DNA of 64,000 nucleotides from Anthopleura xanthogrammica (taxonomy: Eukaryota > Cnidaria > Anthozoa > Actiniaria > Actiniidae). The notes under the pieces were generated by a model that saw only the letters and a program-made list of their open reading frames with translations, was not told the origin of the DNA and did no database searches. Positions 45,234 through 57,700 of this stretch are shown here, piece by piece. A program made the translations under genes and the position numbers. Numbering within the stretch: position 1 is the stretch's first letter; each line of letters starts with the position of its first letter. Where the stretch lies: the NCBI GenBank assembly GCA_964019055.1, contig OZ025216.1, positions 11,854,914-11,918,913 of the forward strand. Reading direction: 5' to 3'.

Positions 45234-45710
45234 TCAGTGTCCAGTCTCATTATCTTTACTAAAACTAATATCCTGTAGTTCTTGTAGTCCTCCCAATACG
45301 ACTTTCATATGAGCTTTGATTTTCGCAGCATCTTTACAAAGTTTTTCAGCAGTAGAGTTCAAAATCCCACACTTCTTTTCAATAAAATTCAATGCCTCTT
45401 CAAAGGTAAACTGAACGTAGAATCCAAAACCAACTGCCACATAAATCATCGACGTATCTGGAACCTCGGCCTCGCAATAGAAGTTCGTCCCCAAGTCAAC
45501 CATAGTTTTCAATTTTTCTCCATGAGGATGTGACTTTTGAAGCTGTCTTATAGTACTTTTTAGCTGAGTATATTCATTGATTTTTGTATATACGTCCTCC
45601 TGTGCTTTGTATACCGCTTCCAAGTCTTTTCTTAGCCTTTTATCAATAAACTCCTCGTATTTTAGGACTTTTTCTTGGATGTGTGACTTTTCTTCACTTG
45701 CGTCCGCCAT
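45234..45710 (-). CDS. UXT: UXT (ART-27) prefoldin-like subunit, intronless
   Basis: A 158-residue alpha-class prefoldin-type protein. UXT is part of the URI/R2TP prefoldin-like complex and acts as a nuclear co-regulator in vertebrates. Long coiled-coil helices at about 10-60 (KVLKYEEFIDKRLRKDLEAV) and 112-150 flank the beta-hairpin core: VDLGTNFYCEAEVPDT and IYVAVGFGFYVQFTFEEAL. The latter match the conserved UXT centre. Length is almost the same as human UXT (157 residues). The start codon lies in a GCCATCTTG word on the plus strand, so the ATG is embedded in a YY1-type CAAGATGGC motif. The gene has no intron here, which is unusual next to multi-exon neighbours and could reflect ancestral intron loss. 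It faces NELF-B head to head. Confidence 0.92.
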   Translation of the reverse strand: MADASEEKSHIQEKVLKYEEFIDKRLRKDLEAVYKAQEDVYTKINEYTQLKSTIRQLQKSHPHGEKLKTMVDLGTNFYCEAEVPDTSMIYVAVGFGFYVQFTFEEALNFIEKKCGILNSTAEKLCKDAAKIKAHMKVVLGGLQELQDISFSKDNETGH

Positions 45711-45962
45711 CTTGGATTTTACTAGTTCTCAGGTCAAAGCGATATTTATGGTAGAGTAAGACTGGGTTCTATTCAAGATGGCGACTATAAAATCCCATCA
45801 TCCCTTGCAGTCACCAACTGCTCATGCGCATTCGGCTTCGGCCGATGTCCGCCAAAATGGCGTTTTCAAATCTCTCCAAGAAAACTTAAATTTTGTGACC
45901 TTCTTGAAGAGCTATTTTTTGATTTCTCGGTTCATTTTCAAGCTAAGTTATCAGTATTTGAA
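45711..45962. promoter_or_regulatory. Divergent UXT/NELFB promoter with YY1-type motifs
   Basis: Only 252 nt separate the two start codons. The interval and its edges hold three forms of the YY1-type word: GCCATCTTG at 45707-45715 (overlapping the UXT ATG), CAAGATGGCG at 45774-45783 and CAAAATGGCG at 45853-45862. TATAAAA follows at 45785-45791. YY1-type sites near the transcription start are common in housekeeping genes and fit a bidirectional promoter. Transcription start sites are not mapped. Confidence 0.6.
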
Positions 45963-48900
45963 ATGGCAGGTTTTGAGCGCGCTGGGTTGCCGGGTTGTGA
46001 GTATATTCGACAGACTTTGACGAACTCTACCGAAATGGCGGTCGCCATTGAGAATTTCCAGCATGACAATGGCGTCCTTCTTCCTTCTCTTCAATCAGCT
46101 CTGCCTTTTCTCGATCTACATGGAGTAGGAAGACTGGAATTCCATTCCTCTGTCATGGATCACTTGAGAGAAACCGTCATGGAAAAGATCAAAACTTTAG
46201 ATGAGAAAAAGTTGAAGGAAATTTTGGAACAGTCTTTTCCTTTCATTCATGTTCCAGAACTGCAGCCAGTCGTGATGGAACTCATGAAATATCTTCCTAA
46301 AGTCAGTGATGAATGCCTTGAACACATTGCTAACGACGAAAAACTATACGAAGATTGTGCTATTGAGGTGAAAAGACAAATTTGGGTAAAGCATCATCAT
46401 CTATTTGGAGATGCAGTGGGACCATTGTTGAAGCAATATTTAGAAATCAAATACAATAATCTCCACAACACAGACTCTCATTCGTCTGGTGACTTTTTCT
46501 CTGTCTCATCAAAAGTCAGACGGCAGCACGGCATTGTCCAGGATCTTGCCAAGATGATTGGCAAGTCTTTAGAACTATACAACTTAGTTTTGCAGTTTCT
46601 GAGGACATTATTCCTTAGAACAAAAGAGGTTCATTATTGTACATTAAGATCTGAGCTTCTCATGGCTGTCCATGATCTTGAGGTCAAGGATATCAAAGAT
46701 GTCGACCCATGTCACAAGTTTACATGGTGTTTGGATGCTTGTATCAGAGAGAAGAACATTGAGGGGAAAAGGATAAGAGAACTGCATGGGTTTCTTGAGG
46801 CAGCAAAGAAGGAAGAGGAACGTGTGATTGGGTAAGAAAGGACTTTGTATGGCTCATTTTTTTCTGCATCTTGATGGCTGTTTGTGACTGAGGATAGGGA
46901 GGTCACATTGAATGGGACCAAGGTTGAGGGAAAAAATGGGACATTGCAGTGCATTGTGGGACTGTTTTAGTGGACATATTTTTAAGATGGGATCTATTTT
47001 GTCCTCTAAAACAGTCCCACAATGCACTGTATTATCAACTTATCCCAGTTTTTCCTCAACTTCGGAATGGTTAATAATGACAACAACAATAAATTATAAT
47101 ATTGTCCCAGTCTTTGGCCAACACTCCTCACCTCAACCTCCAAAAATAGGATACCCTAGTGTCAAGTTCTCTGTTACTCATTGTTAGCCTCATATTTTGT
47201 GCAGAATTTCAAATGTTCCAGTGAAGGTCCATGGAATATTCAAAATGTTTGTATTGTTGAAGTTGTGTATTCTTTACTTTACCATTAATAAGTACTTGCG
47301 AATATTTTGAAGCTGGAATGAGGTTAATCCTGAGTAAATGAGTCTGTAATCAAGAACACAGTGATATCGTACGAAGTAGAAAAAGGACAATTAATTTTTT
47401 TTTTAATAACCAGGGGAGGGAGATATATTTCAAATTTTGAAATAATGATTTTACTTTTTACACTGATATTGATAAGGATTATACTGTTTATTTCAGGGAT
47501 ATAGCCATGATATTGTGCGATCCATTTGCCATCAACACCATCGCCAAGAGCATAATAAAACTGCTTCAAAGACTCGTCAACACTGAATCATTACCTAGAG
47601 TAAGTGTCTGTGTCTACTAAAATACTGTAAAAAATATGGCTTATACTCATTCTTAAGGGGTTTTTTGTTCTTAGAACAATAGAAGAACAATAGAATTACG
47701 TGATAATCGGCTTATTTTTTCCTTTTCCTTACCTTTTTTCCAGCTAAATTTATATACTCATACATTGTAAAACTATTATATCGTAGGGTAATAAGAAAGA
47801 AATCATTATTGGGGAATACCTATGCTTCCCAAACCCACTAACTTACTGTCGAAACAGGTAGAGTTTAATTACACTGTTGAAATTTCAAGCCTGCAGGGAT
47901 GGTTTTTTGATCACAAGATGGTTTAAAAAATATCAAAAACATCAACCTTTTAGTCTGTATTGGTTTCTCCACATGACAGCATCCTTTTGATATTTGTGGG
48001 GAGAAAATTATCCAAAAGATACTGACCCGTGGAGAAAGAAATGTAGACTAAAACGTTGATAATGATCAAAAAACCATCCCCGTGTGCTTGAAATTTGTAC
48101 TGCATAATCAAACTCTACCTTTTTTGATAGTATTAGGTGCTGAAAGTTGAAAATTTCTAATGATTATTTTTGTTGGTGGTCAACAGACAAACAACGAGAT
48201 AACTTTCTTACTACGACTGTTGAGTCTTGGAGTTGGTGCCTGGGATATGATAGACAAGCAAGCATTCAAAGAACAGCCAGTGGTAATTTCTTTAATTTAT
48301 AATAAATTGTACTTCTAATCTAATGCATGTATATATTTTATGACAGCTCATCTAAATTCAAATTGGGAAATCTTATGCATCACATCTTATGGACAGTATT
48401 TAATTGTTTTGCTAATCAGGATTTTCCAAGACCTTTCTATAATTTGTTTTGTCTTTATATGGGTGGTTTAGTGGTTTACCAATCGCCTCTCACTGCTGTG
48501 GTTCGGGTTCAAGCCCTGACTCAGGCTGAATATGTGGGTTGATTTTTTTTTGGTGTGTCTCGTGGGTTTCCTCTGGATTCTCCAGTTTTCTTCCCTCCCT
48601 AAAAATCAACATGTGAATTGAATGTAGTAAGCAGTAAATATAGAAGAGCTCTGTACAGGGAGTGATGTTGGTTGTAAAATATATATTTTTTTAAGTCTTT
48701 ATGGTCAGTTAATTTTTTAGAGATGGTACATGTACTGCTCTAGGAATTTCTGATAAGTGGCTGGAAAATTCATTGAAAATTGCTTTTTTTCTACAAAATT
48801 CAGGATTTATTTTCAAATTTCTGCATCCTAGAATTGTGTACCCTAGGGATTAAATGCCAGAAATTTGAAATTTCCCAATAATATGAACCCTGTTATTATA

Positions 48901-50468
48901 ATGCAGTACTTATATATATTGTTACAGTGTACATTTTATGTTTTTTAGAATCCAGATCTTGCCGGGAAGTTTCTCCCATTTGTCATGTCCTTAATGGTTG
49001 ATAACTCTCTACGATCATATAATGACAAAGTCCCTGAGGAGGACATCGAAGATGACTTAATGTCTGATGGTCTAAGACTTGCCCAAGAGTTTATGGACAT
49101 GTTGGCATCTAATAAAGTTGCTTTTACTCTCGCTTGGTGTTACTTGTTGAACTTATTAAAGCAAAAAGACAAGTAAGGTTGAATGTTTATAATTTAAGAT
49201 ATATATACAGTATGAGTGGCTATTCTCTATGGGCACTGACAGTACATTGGTGAGCGGGAGATAAGCCGTTGTAAAGCAATACAAATTGACTTCCTATATT
49301 CACCATTTTCAATACATCGAGTCGCTGGTCAAACCAAAGCATTCAATTGAGGCTGCAAGTTAGTTTCAAAGGATTATTCAAGTTTAAACCTTGACATCTC
49401 GACTGAATGCTTTGTGTTTGACCAGTGAACTGATGTATGGAAAGTGGTGAATTGCTTATCAAATTATGACAAATTAATCAGGAAATTCACAATTAAAAAC
49501 TAGTCATGCAGGAGAAGTCTGTAAATTGGATATAGAACTGTCCTCAGTTGCATTCATATTTAACATGTATTTTCTCAGTCAAACTCAGTCCAATCTTAAT
49601 TTCAATAGAACATGAGATACTCTTAGACATTTATTAAACAAAATACAATATTCGCATCCGATCCGTATGGGCTTTATGCCTCCAGCTTGCCATTGTAAAT
49701 TTCACGTTTCATTTCATGTAAATCTTTTGTTTTATTTCTTTAGTTAATTGATTATTTTTTCTTCTTCAAGGCAATCTGTTCTACAAGTCCTTCCCTGGTT
49801 TGTTTCCCCTTGCCAAGCAAGACCACTGGAGGAAATAGAGCTGCACCAATTTGTAACATCTCTAATTTCAACACAAGATGAGCTTGGCACCAGCGACTTC
49901 TCAAATGCAGTCTTTGATGACTTCCTTCTCGGCCTAACATCACAGATTGCTTCTATCAGACATACACTAAGGCTACTTTGGTTCATTCATCATAAAATGG
50001 ACTCTCATAAAGTTGTTCAGATTTTAACAGCAACTCAACCAGGAACTGAAGTAAGTAGAACTTCTGAAGCCGCAGTACAAGGGGGGGGGGGGGAGGAAGT
50101 AGAGTTGTTTAGTCTCCCCCTTGATTCAAGGGTTTCTCTCTGGATTCTCTGATTTTCCTCCCAAACATCCCACACCCCATACCAGGGGGATTAGGGATAC
50201 TCCTATCTGCTTCTAGCTTTTAAAGTAGCCCTATATGGCTTGAGTATGACCATAAGAAATTCAACAAGATTCTCTGATTCAAATCAAACTGATCCTGCTT
50301 TTTTTCTTTCAGCATCCAGAGGCAATCCACGAATTGCATGCAGCGCTGGTTGATCGCATTGCAAATGCTAACCCATCTACTCCTTCTCAAGATCAAGCAT
50401 CATCCGTTTCATCACTAGGGTCATCGTCAAGTAGTCCATTGGAATACATACCACCAGCAAGCACATGA
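45963..50468 (+). CDS. NELFB: Negative elongation factor B (NELF-B/COBRA1), 6 exons
   Basis: A subunit of the NELF complex, which with DSIF holds RNA polymerase II in promoter-proximal pausing in the nucleus. Coding exons: 45963-46831, 47497-47599, 48187-48282, 48949-49172, 49771-50050, 50313-50468. The total is 1728 nt (575 aa) against 580 in human, and all phases close. Recognisable COBRA1 segments include ENFQHDNGVLLPSLQSALPF near residues 30-50, HGVGRLEFHSSVM, HKFTWCLDACIREKNIEGKR and LLSLGVGAWDMIDKQ. The protein is a predicted all-helical HEAT-like repeat fold, ending in a Ser-rich tail and EYIPPAST. AATAAA at 50563-50568 is a likely polyadenylation signal. Intron 1 and intron 2 carry palindromic elements, and intron 3 and intron 5 carry SINE sequence. 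Confidence 0.96.
46920..47062. mobile_element. Palindromic element in NELFB intron 1
   Basis: AAGGTTGAGGGAAAAAATGG, GCAGTGCATTGTGGGACTG, TTTTAG at the left are inverted at the right (CTAAAA, CAGTCCCACAATGCACTG, CCCAGTTTTTCCTCAACTT). Arms of about 50 nt around a loop of about 35 nt. MITE by inference. Confidence 0.7.
47856..48120. mobile_element. Palindromic element in NELFB intron 2
   Basis: The left arm AGGTAGAGTTTAATTAC, GAAATTTCAAGC, GGGATGGTTTTTTGATCA and the right arm TGATCAAAAAACCATCCC, GCTTGAAATTTG, AATCAAACTCTACCT are inverted, with further inner matches (AACATCAACCTTTTAGTCT against AGACTAAAACGTTGAT). The unit is about 265 nt and its right end is 66 nt from exon 3. Confidence 0.72.
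48461..48620 (+). repeat. SINE copy with clear tRNA head in NELFB intron 3
   Basis: GGGTGGTTTAGTGGTTTACC is an A box region, and CGGGTTCAAGCCC is a good B box. The body follows with GTGTGTCTCGTGGGTTTCCT, GATTCTCCAGTTTTC, TTCCCTCCC and AAAAATCAACATGTGAATTG. Confidence 0.65.
50094..50165 (+). repeat. SINE body fragment in NELFB intron 5
   Basis: AAGTAGAGTTGTTTAGTCTC, AAGGGTTTCTCTCTGGATTC and TGATTTTCCTCCC match the SINE body. A G-run (50082-50094) precedes it. Confidence 0.5.
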
Positions 50469-51757
50469 TCATATGTATTCACATTATTCCCTAGTATGAT
50501 TATATACTGTATCTATATTGTCCAACTGTTTAGTCAAAATATATCTATTTTATTACTATAAGAATAAAAGCTAAGATATTTAAAAAAAGCAGAACTGTGG
50601 CTAATAGAATGCTCTCATAGAAACTTGTTTAGTTTTCAGCAGCTGTGGCCTATAGTGCATCAGCTGAAATGGGTTTTAAAGAGTATATCAAAGATCCCTT
50701 ATGATCAATCATGTTTGAGTACATCACTGCATGGTTTCATGTGAGCCAGGTTACTCTTAGAGAGAAATCCATAGCAAATATATATTACGAGAATGTAATT
50801 GACCATTAAATGCTGAGATTTTTACACTACTAAAAAAGCATTAAACCCGTATTGTATAAAACAACTGGATGTTAGTTTTTTTTATCTCACTCTTCTGCAA
50901 ATGGCATGTTTCATTGAATGCATTTTCTTACCCTTGAATTTCCTCTCATTCATTCACTTTACTCAAAGTTAATGCCACAGGTAACTCACAGATCAAATTG
51001 GAATTTAGCTCACACGCCGGGCACAAAATACATTGAAATTGGCACCGTTTATTTAACTCTTCCATTTTAATTCCAAAATTCTTGAAACTTGGCCATAAAT
51101 CACACATCATGTAATGGATTGGATTTTATCTTTGCTGACAGACTGAAGTCCCGAAGGTCAGATATAAGCACTATTTGACTGCAACACATAGAAATGGTAT
51201 CTGAAATGCTTGATTGGTTCCAACAGGAAAGGAACCCATTTGACTGTCAATCATTGTTTTTACCTCTGAGCAATCATGCAGGCAAAATAAATCAATGATA
51301 ATTACACTAGAATTATTTTTAAGCCCTAAGTTGACAATAAGAGCAAAAAATAAAAACTTCCCGTGGTTCTTTTGTTTATATTTCAAGAGGCAGTATCAAA
51401 GTCCACTCAAAGGATCTAAAAGAAGTTAATGATCACGTGTACGTTAGGCTATGAGCACGTGCTCGTACAGTCTTTGTTATTGCTGTGTCATGGCCATTGA
51501 TTGATGCATAATACACCGAGAACAATTGTAAATATTATCGCCTGAGCTAAACAAACTTCCAGAGGAAAGACAACTTGGTCTCTCCATTTTGTAACAAGAG
51601 GTTGGTTAAATGCAAAGCCGATGTGGTCTGCTCTGCTGTCTGAACTAAGCTGGATGTTCACGTAGTTCGCTCCACCTACCTCACGCTACAATCAATTAAA
51701 TTTATAAGCTATTAACTTTCAATTCCTGTAACAAATATCAGAGGATATTTGAACATC
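50469..51757. other. Intergenic region between NELFB and the MetX-type gene
   Basis: Contains the NELFB polyadenylation signal at 50563. The last 40 nt before the MetX start (TATCAGAGGATATTTGAACATC) are shared with the region before the second MetX copy, so the 5' untranslated sequence was included in the duplication. No further gene or named repeat was recognised. Confidence 0.5.
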
Positions 51758-54700
51758 ATGGTGTTTGCTAGCAGCCTTACAAAGATCTCTAGGCTACCAC
51801 GATCTCTCGTAAAGACAACACGTTGCTTGATAACGGTGTGTCGTTTTACACATGACGATGCAAGACCTCAGGTTAAAGTGCCGGATTTTGGTCAAGAATT
51901 CAAAGGAATGAATCCATCTTTTCCTTGTCTAACCGAACTTTCACCAAGGTAAGAAAGTAATATAGCTTAAAGTAGTGCATTTGTACAAGAATGAGTACAA
52001 ACATAAAAAGCGTGACATTGTTGTAGACGTGCATAATAAGGACGTTATCAAGAAAGTATGTGAATTCTTCAATACACTTAGAAATCTCACGTATAAATTT
52101 TCGTATCATTGTTTCCTGTTGTTATTTTAACTATATTACTTATGTCAAGAACAAACTGTAATTTGATGCAGAAACTTAAACTTCATCATTATTATGTGAT
52201 GCAGTTTTAAGCAACTTAACGCTAATATAGCAAACGCCTTTAGAAGGCAGTATTTCTTTGCATATAATTCCTTGTTGTTCAAGCTCTCGTGACTATTTCC
52301 TATGCAAAGGTCACTTGTAATCTTGTAAATCTACGTGACCTAGCTTGGGCTTGTCATTTTGGGTGATTATTTTATGACTTTAATTTTCTTTTGTGTAACA
52401 TGAGTAAACTCCAGTTATCCCATGTCGGTATACTGTATTATTAAGCCTCACTAGGGTCTATTTTGGGGTAGGGGACAGTGGTGGATCCAAGGGTATCTGT
52501 ATCTGTAAGGGTAACTGTATTTTTTACATTTTTTGAATCTAGTTTATAGTTTTTCATACTTTTATATTTAGATATTTAGATTGTTAAGTTTTATATTTCG
52601 TAATATTTATGTTAGGACTCTTCTGTAAATCACCTTAACCGGTGAAGTTGGTATCCTCATTAAACATTATTATTATTTTAAGGGTGGCCCATTGGAACAC
52701 CCCTTTGTGAGATTTCATAAAGCCAATCATGTTCTTTCAAGCTCAGTAGAATTAAATTAGAACCCCCAGTTTGAAGCCGATTGTGCCAACTTTTTCTTTG
52801 TTGTGGTGATTTTGGAACCTCACTTCATCTAATCCTGGATCTGCCACTGGGGGATGGAGTGGACATAGATAATTTATGTTGGGACAGTATCTCCATAGAT
52901 TGGGAAGTTACAAAGATTAAAGGGATGTATGGAAATACTGGGGGTGTAGGCAAGAAAGTGAAATGAAATCATGGAACTGTTCCTTATGAAATATAAAATT
53001 CCCATCCAATTCCATTTCATTCATTCCATGAGTATCATTTTCCATATTTTCCCATTCTGTTCAATATGTGATAAGACCATTCATTTTCTTTTAGCAAGGG
53101 GTGGTGGCTGGGGCAAAATGTTTTAATACAGATCATTAGGGAGTTGTCATAAAGGGGGACCCTTTCTTAAATCTTAACTTCAAAATGCCTTTCCAATGTT
53201 TTCATCTGATCGAGACAACAGTCGCAACAATGAAATCAGGCAATACAATGCACAATGCTGTCAATCAGAGTATGTAAAGGTACCAAACACTTTGTTTGAT
53301 TGATGGCAGTGTATTAATGCCAGATTCCGTTTTCTGTCATGACTGTGGTCTCGATCAGTGTATACACAGGGATGGCAGAGCACGCTTTAAAGGGGGAGAG
53401 GGGCTAAAATTATATGTCTTACATTACTTTCAAAATTTCGTTGAAAATCCCAAAATGTTGAAAACCAAAACTCAAATTTATTCTGCAATTTTTCCCCAAA
53501 AAACAAGCATTTTCTGTCGCAGATAACTCTATTTCTTTGAAGACAATTTAAGTTTGTTTTTATACTTTTCTTCAAAATTATTCAATTATTGAAGATTGGA
53601 AATTCAAGCGTTTCTATTGGCTGGATTGGGTCACGTGACTTGAAGTACAGACCACAATGTCGTCACTCCGTGCATTGTTTGAACACGCCATGCACGATTA
53701 TCGTGAGTTATACATTCAAAAACCTATATAGACGATGGAAAATAACGATCTTGTAGTAGTAAAACTTCCAGAAAATGAACGATTTGTAGAAATAAATGAT
53801 GATGGAGAAGCGGACTACATCGAAGAATCAGAAGCAAACCCGAATTCATCAAAGCAAACTCGTTGGGGAGTTTCAATATTTAAAGGTAAAATTTATTCAA
53901 CGCAAAGCAACTGGTGAAATTTAATCCGATAAAAATGAATGAAAAGATCCTGTGTTTGGATTGGGAAGAAAAAAAATGCCGTTTAAAATGTTATTTCTTT
54001 TGGTTTCAGAATGGCTTTATAAAAGATTCCCATCCGAAACTCTTGAAGAACTTAATGAAGTCACTCTTTCAGAGCGGCTCACCGTATTTTATCAAGAACT
54101 GAAGCTCAAATGCAACCAGGACAGAGACTACAGTCGCTCTGCTATTATTTCTATCAGAGCAGCTATAAACAGGCATTTAACATCTAAAGAAGTCGGAAAA
54201 GAGTTCTCGATTATTAGGGATTCTGCTTTTAGACTCGCGAATAAATCTTTAAATGCGAAACTGAAGAAAATCCAAGAAAGTGGGATGTGCGCTGTAAATC
54301 ATCACAAACCAATGCGACCTAAAGACATTGGAAAATGTTTTCAAAGTGGAATCTTTGGTGGAAACACACCTACGGCTCTTCTTAGAGTTAACTGGTTTAA
54401 TATTAGTATCTTCTTCTGTAGAAGAGGGAGAAGAAACTATCGAAATCTTAAGAAAACTAGTTTTGTACTCAAGAAACAGAACGACACCGAGTTTATTGAA
54501 TTTAGCGATGAAGAAAAAAGAAATCAGAATTCTGGGATGAAGTCCGAAGAAGCAGAGTCAAAAATGTTTGCTACAGGGACTGAACACTGTCCTGTGGAAT
54601 ACTTTAAGAAGTTTCTTTCAGTCCTGAATCCTGGAGAACCGGCATTATTCCAAAAACCGCGAAGGAACTTTGTTAATACTGATGCAGTTTGGTACGAGAA

Positions 54701-57700
54701 GTCAGCACTTGGAATAAACGCACTTGGTGGAATGATGAAGGATATTTCGGCTGCTGCATATCTAAGCCAGCCTTACACAAACCAAAGCATTAGAGCCACT
54801 TCTTTCGTCTTGCTCGATAAGAGTGGAATCCCGGCTTATCGTGATAAGGAAGGCAGGTCTGGGAATCGTAACGAAGCGAGTGAAGATGTTGACCTCTGTG
54901 TAGAGGCTACCCCCTTATTACGAGAACTGTGGATCTGTCCACCTCAGGTTGTCACAACAGCTCCGTTATATAAGCCGATACTTCCGAAACCACCAATGGA
55001 TGTGCCCAGTCAAATCCCTAGTCAAGCCTCCAGTCAAGTCCCCAGTCAAGTCCCCAGTAAAGTCTCCAATAAAGTCCCCAGTCAAGTAATTATTACCAAA
55101 CCAACAAGGCAAGATGGCTTTAAAATAATGAATATCATTATAAAATTATTAAAAAGTTTCAGTGGGGTCTGGTGAAGATAAGGGGGAGGGGTAGTAGGGG
55201 GGTCATTCTTGTACCCATAGCCTTCTCAACTTTCTAATAAGAAATCGTAGGTTGTATCAAATTTCATTGGTTGTTGAGAATAACATAGCAACGATCTCAA
55301 GCAAGCCAAATCGACTAGAAAAGTTATACATCATTGAATCTTGAATCAAATTCTATTTCGATTTGTTGAACATATAAACTTTTGCAAATAGAAGTCGTAA
55401 ACAAACCGTTAGAAAGGTTGAGCCAGTATTTTATAGTCTGTGACCCTGAGATAGGACATGTGCTCTGATGATCTGGTCGCAAGATTCTGGCTTCTGGTCA
55501 GTAGGGTATCTCAGAGCAGAGCCTACGATTTGGCTAATGAGTAGGGTCTGGGAACAAGAATGGGGAGGGGGAGGGGGGGGGGGGTCCTTGATTTCAAAGT
55601 TGTTTTCAAAAATAAATTTTAGAAATTATTATATTGTCGTTGAATTTATAATTGTCTTCTTATTAATATATTTATTCTCAGTATTCTTTTTAAATTGTTT
55701 CTATCATTAATTAATTTATCATTCATTCATTCATTTTTTCTCTTAGTGGGCAGTTGGATTTAGGTTATAAAACAGGGCTTGAAGGAATTTTTCGTGTGTG
55801 TTGAGGGGTTCAGGGAGGATAAATTTTTGTTGTCTTACCATTTTCCCTTCTAACTAGGTTTTCCTTAAAAATGAAAAGTCACTCTGATATTTTTGAAAAG
55901 AAATTGAAAAAATAGTCAGAATGAAAAAAAAATTTATTGGGGTGGTTAGGGTATTTTATGAATCTTTATAAGAGTAATGATAAACTTATTATTATACACA
56001 GAAAATCAGAAAGCTAACCCATTATTTACATAAAAATCTTTATTGAATCTATCCAGATCGAAAGAAAGTTTTGGTGTAGATCCAGTATACAGCTCTGTCA
56101 ACACTGGCTACAAAGTATTTAATTACAAGCAGCCATTCTACTTCCAGTATAATAAAGGAGTGATTCCAGAGATGACGATAGCATATGAGACTTGGGGAAA
56201 ACTGAATGCGACTAAGAGTAATGCGATTCTATTGTTTACTGGGCTTTCACCATCTTCACATGCCAGAAGTCATGAGGTAGGTCTGTGTAATATATATAAC
56301 ATGAGCTGCCTATCTGTATAGGAATTAAGGAAGGTGTAGCGGTAGTGTACTAGTATATTTTTTCCACAAGATGTACAAAGTGGAAGGGAAATGTTTTGTT
56401 TCAACTTATGCTGGTATTTTGATCTGAGTGTTCTGACAATCCCCAAATACTGTATAATGGCACACAGCACGTACAGCATGCAAGTTTTTTATTTCTTTTA
56501 TAAAATACAAATGCACGGGCATGTTGTGTGCTTGCATAATGCATGCAGCATCAACCAATCACAAAGCAAGATTTATAACAGTTATTTTATAATAATAATT
56601 ATTAATAGTATCTCTTGAACTTCTAGGAAAATCCCACCGAAGGTTGGTGGGAAAAGTTCATAGGAACCAGCTGTGCATTGGATACGGATAAATTCTTCAT
56701 AATCTGTTGTAATGTGATTGGTGGCTGCTATGGATCAAGGTAATATAATATGTAATAAATTAATAATGGTGTAAAATTTATCTTTTTATCACTACTGTTT
56801 CATTAGAAACACCGATGCAGCCCACACTAGCTTACCGCTAGTTATCATCTCTTAATAAATTAATAGATCATTTTCACTCATGTGACAAGCAGGCGGCCAA
56901 TATTATTGTGTACCAAACAATAGAACTTTTTTTGCATTAAAATGGAGTTCAATTCCCAGACTTGGGATAGAAAATGTATTGTTTAGGAATGCCAAATATA
57001 TGACTGCTCTGACGTCACATGAAAACAATCTATCGCTATTGTTTAGGTACTCGGAATCAAGGGTGGCCCAGGAAAGGGGAACAAAAGAGTATCTAAAGAA
57101 AAATGAAGGGAGAATTTTATTTTGTGAAAGCAAATGCATGGGAAAAAACAGTTATAATCAGAGTGTTGGTGAGTGGGAAAAGTCACAGCACGGTTACAGT
57201 GTGGCACCAAATGTCAAATGTTTTTATACACTACTCAGTACTGAGATGGTCATGGCAAGAAGCGGTCTGTGCCATAAGTTTTTTATAGTCATACAAAAAC
57301 TGCTCTATCGTTGAGGGGAACAGCTGTTGTGGGTTGTCATTTCAGCCATTCTCTTATTGTGAAGAAATACTAATCAAATCTTGCTCAATTAATGAGTATT
57401 ATTATTTAATACAGCTAAACCCTTGCTTAAAGACTGGTGATAATATTTTTTTTATTGTCTATTGATAGTGGTCCATCATCTTTAAATCCTGTTACAAATG
57501 AGGTATGTATTTGAAAATCTTATAGACAGTGCAGAGGGAGCTGATGACTATAGGGACCTTACCCCATCTATCATAGCACAGGTGGTGTAGCGTGAGAACG
57601 CTTGCTTCTCACCAATGCATATGGTTTGAGTTCCCCCAGGCTGGGTGCTGCAAGAATCAACTTCTAAATTCCAATTTGATCATGGAATGAAGGCCACAAG

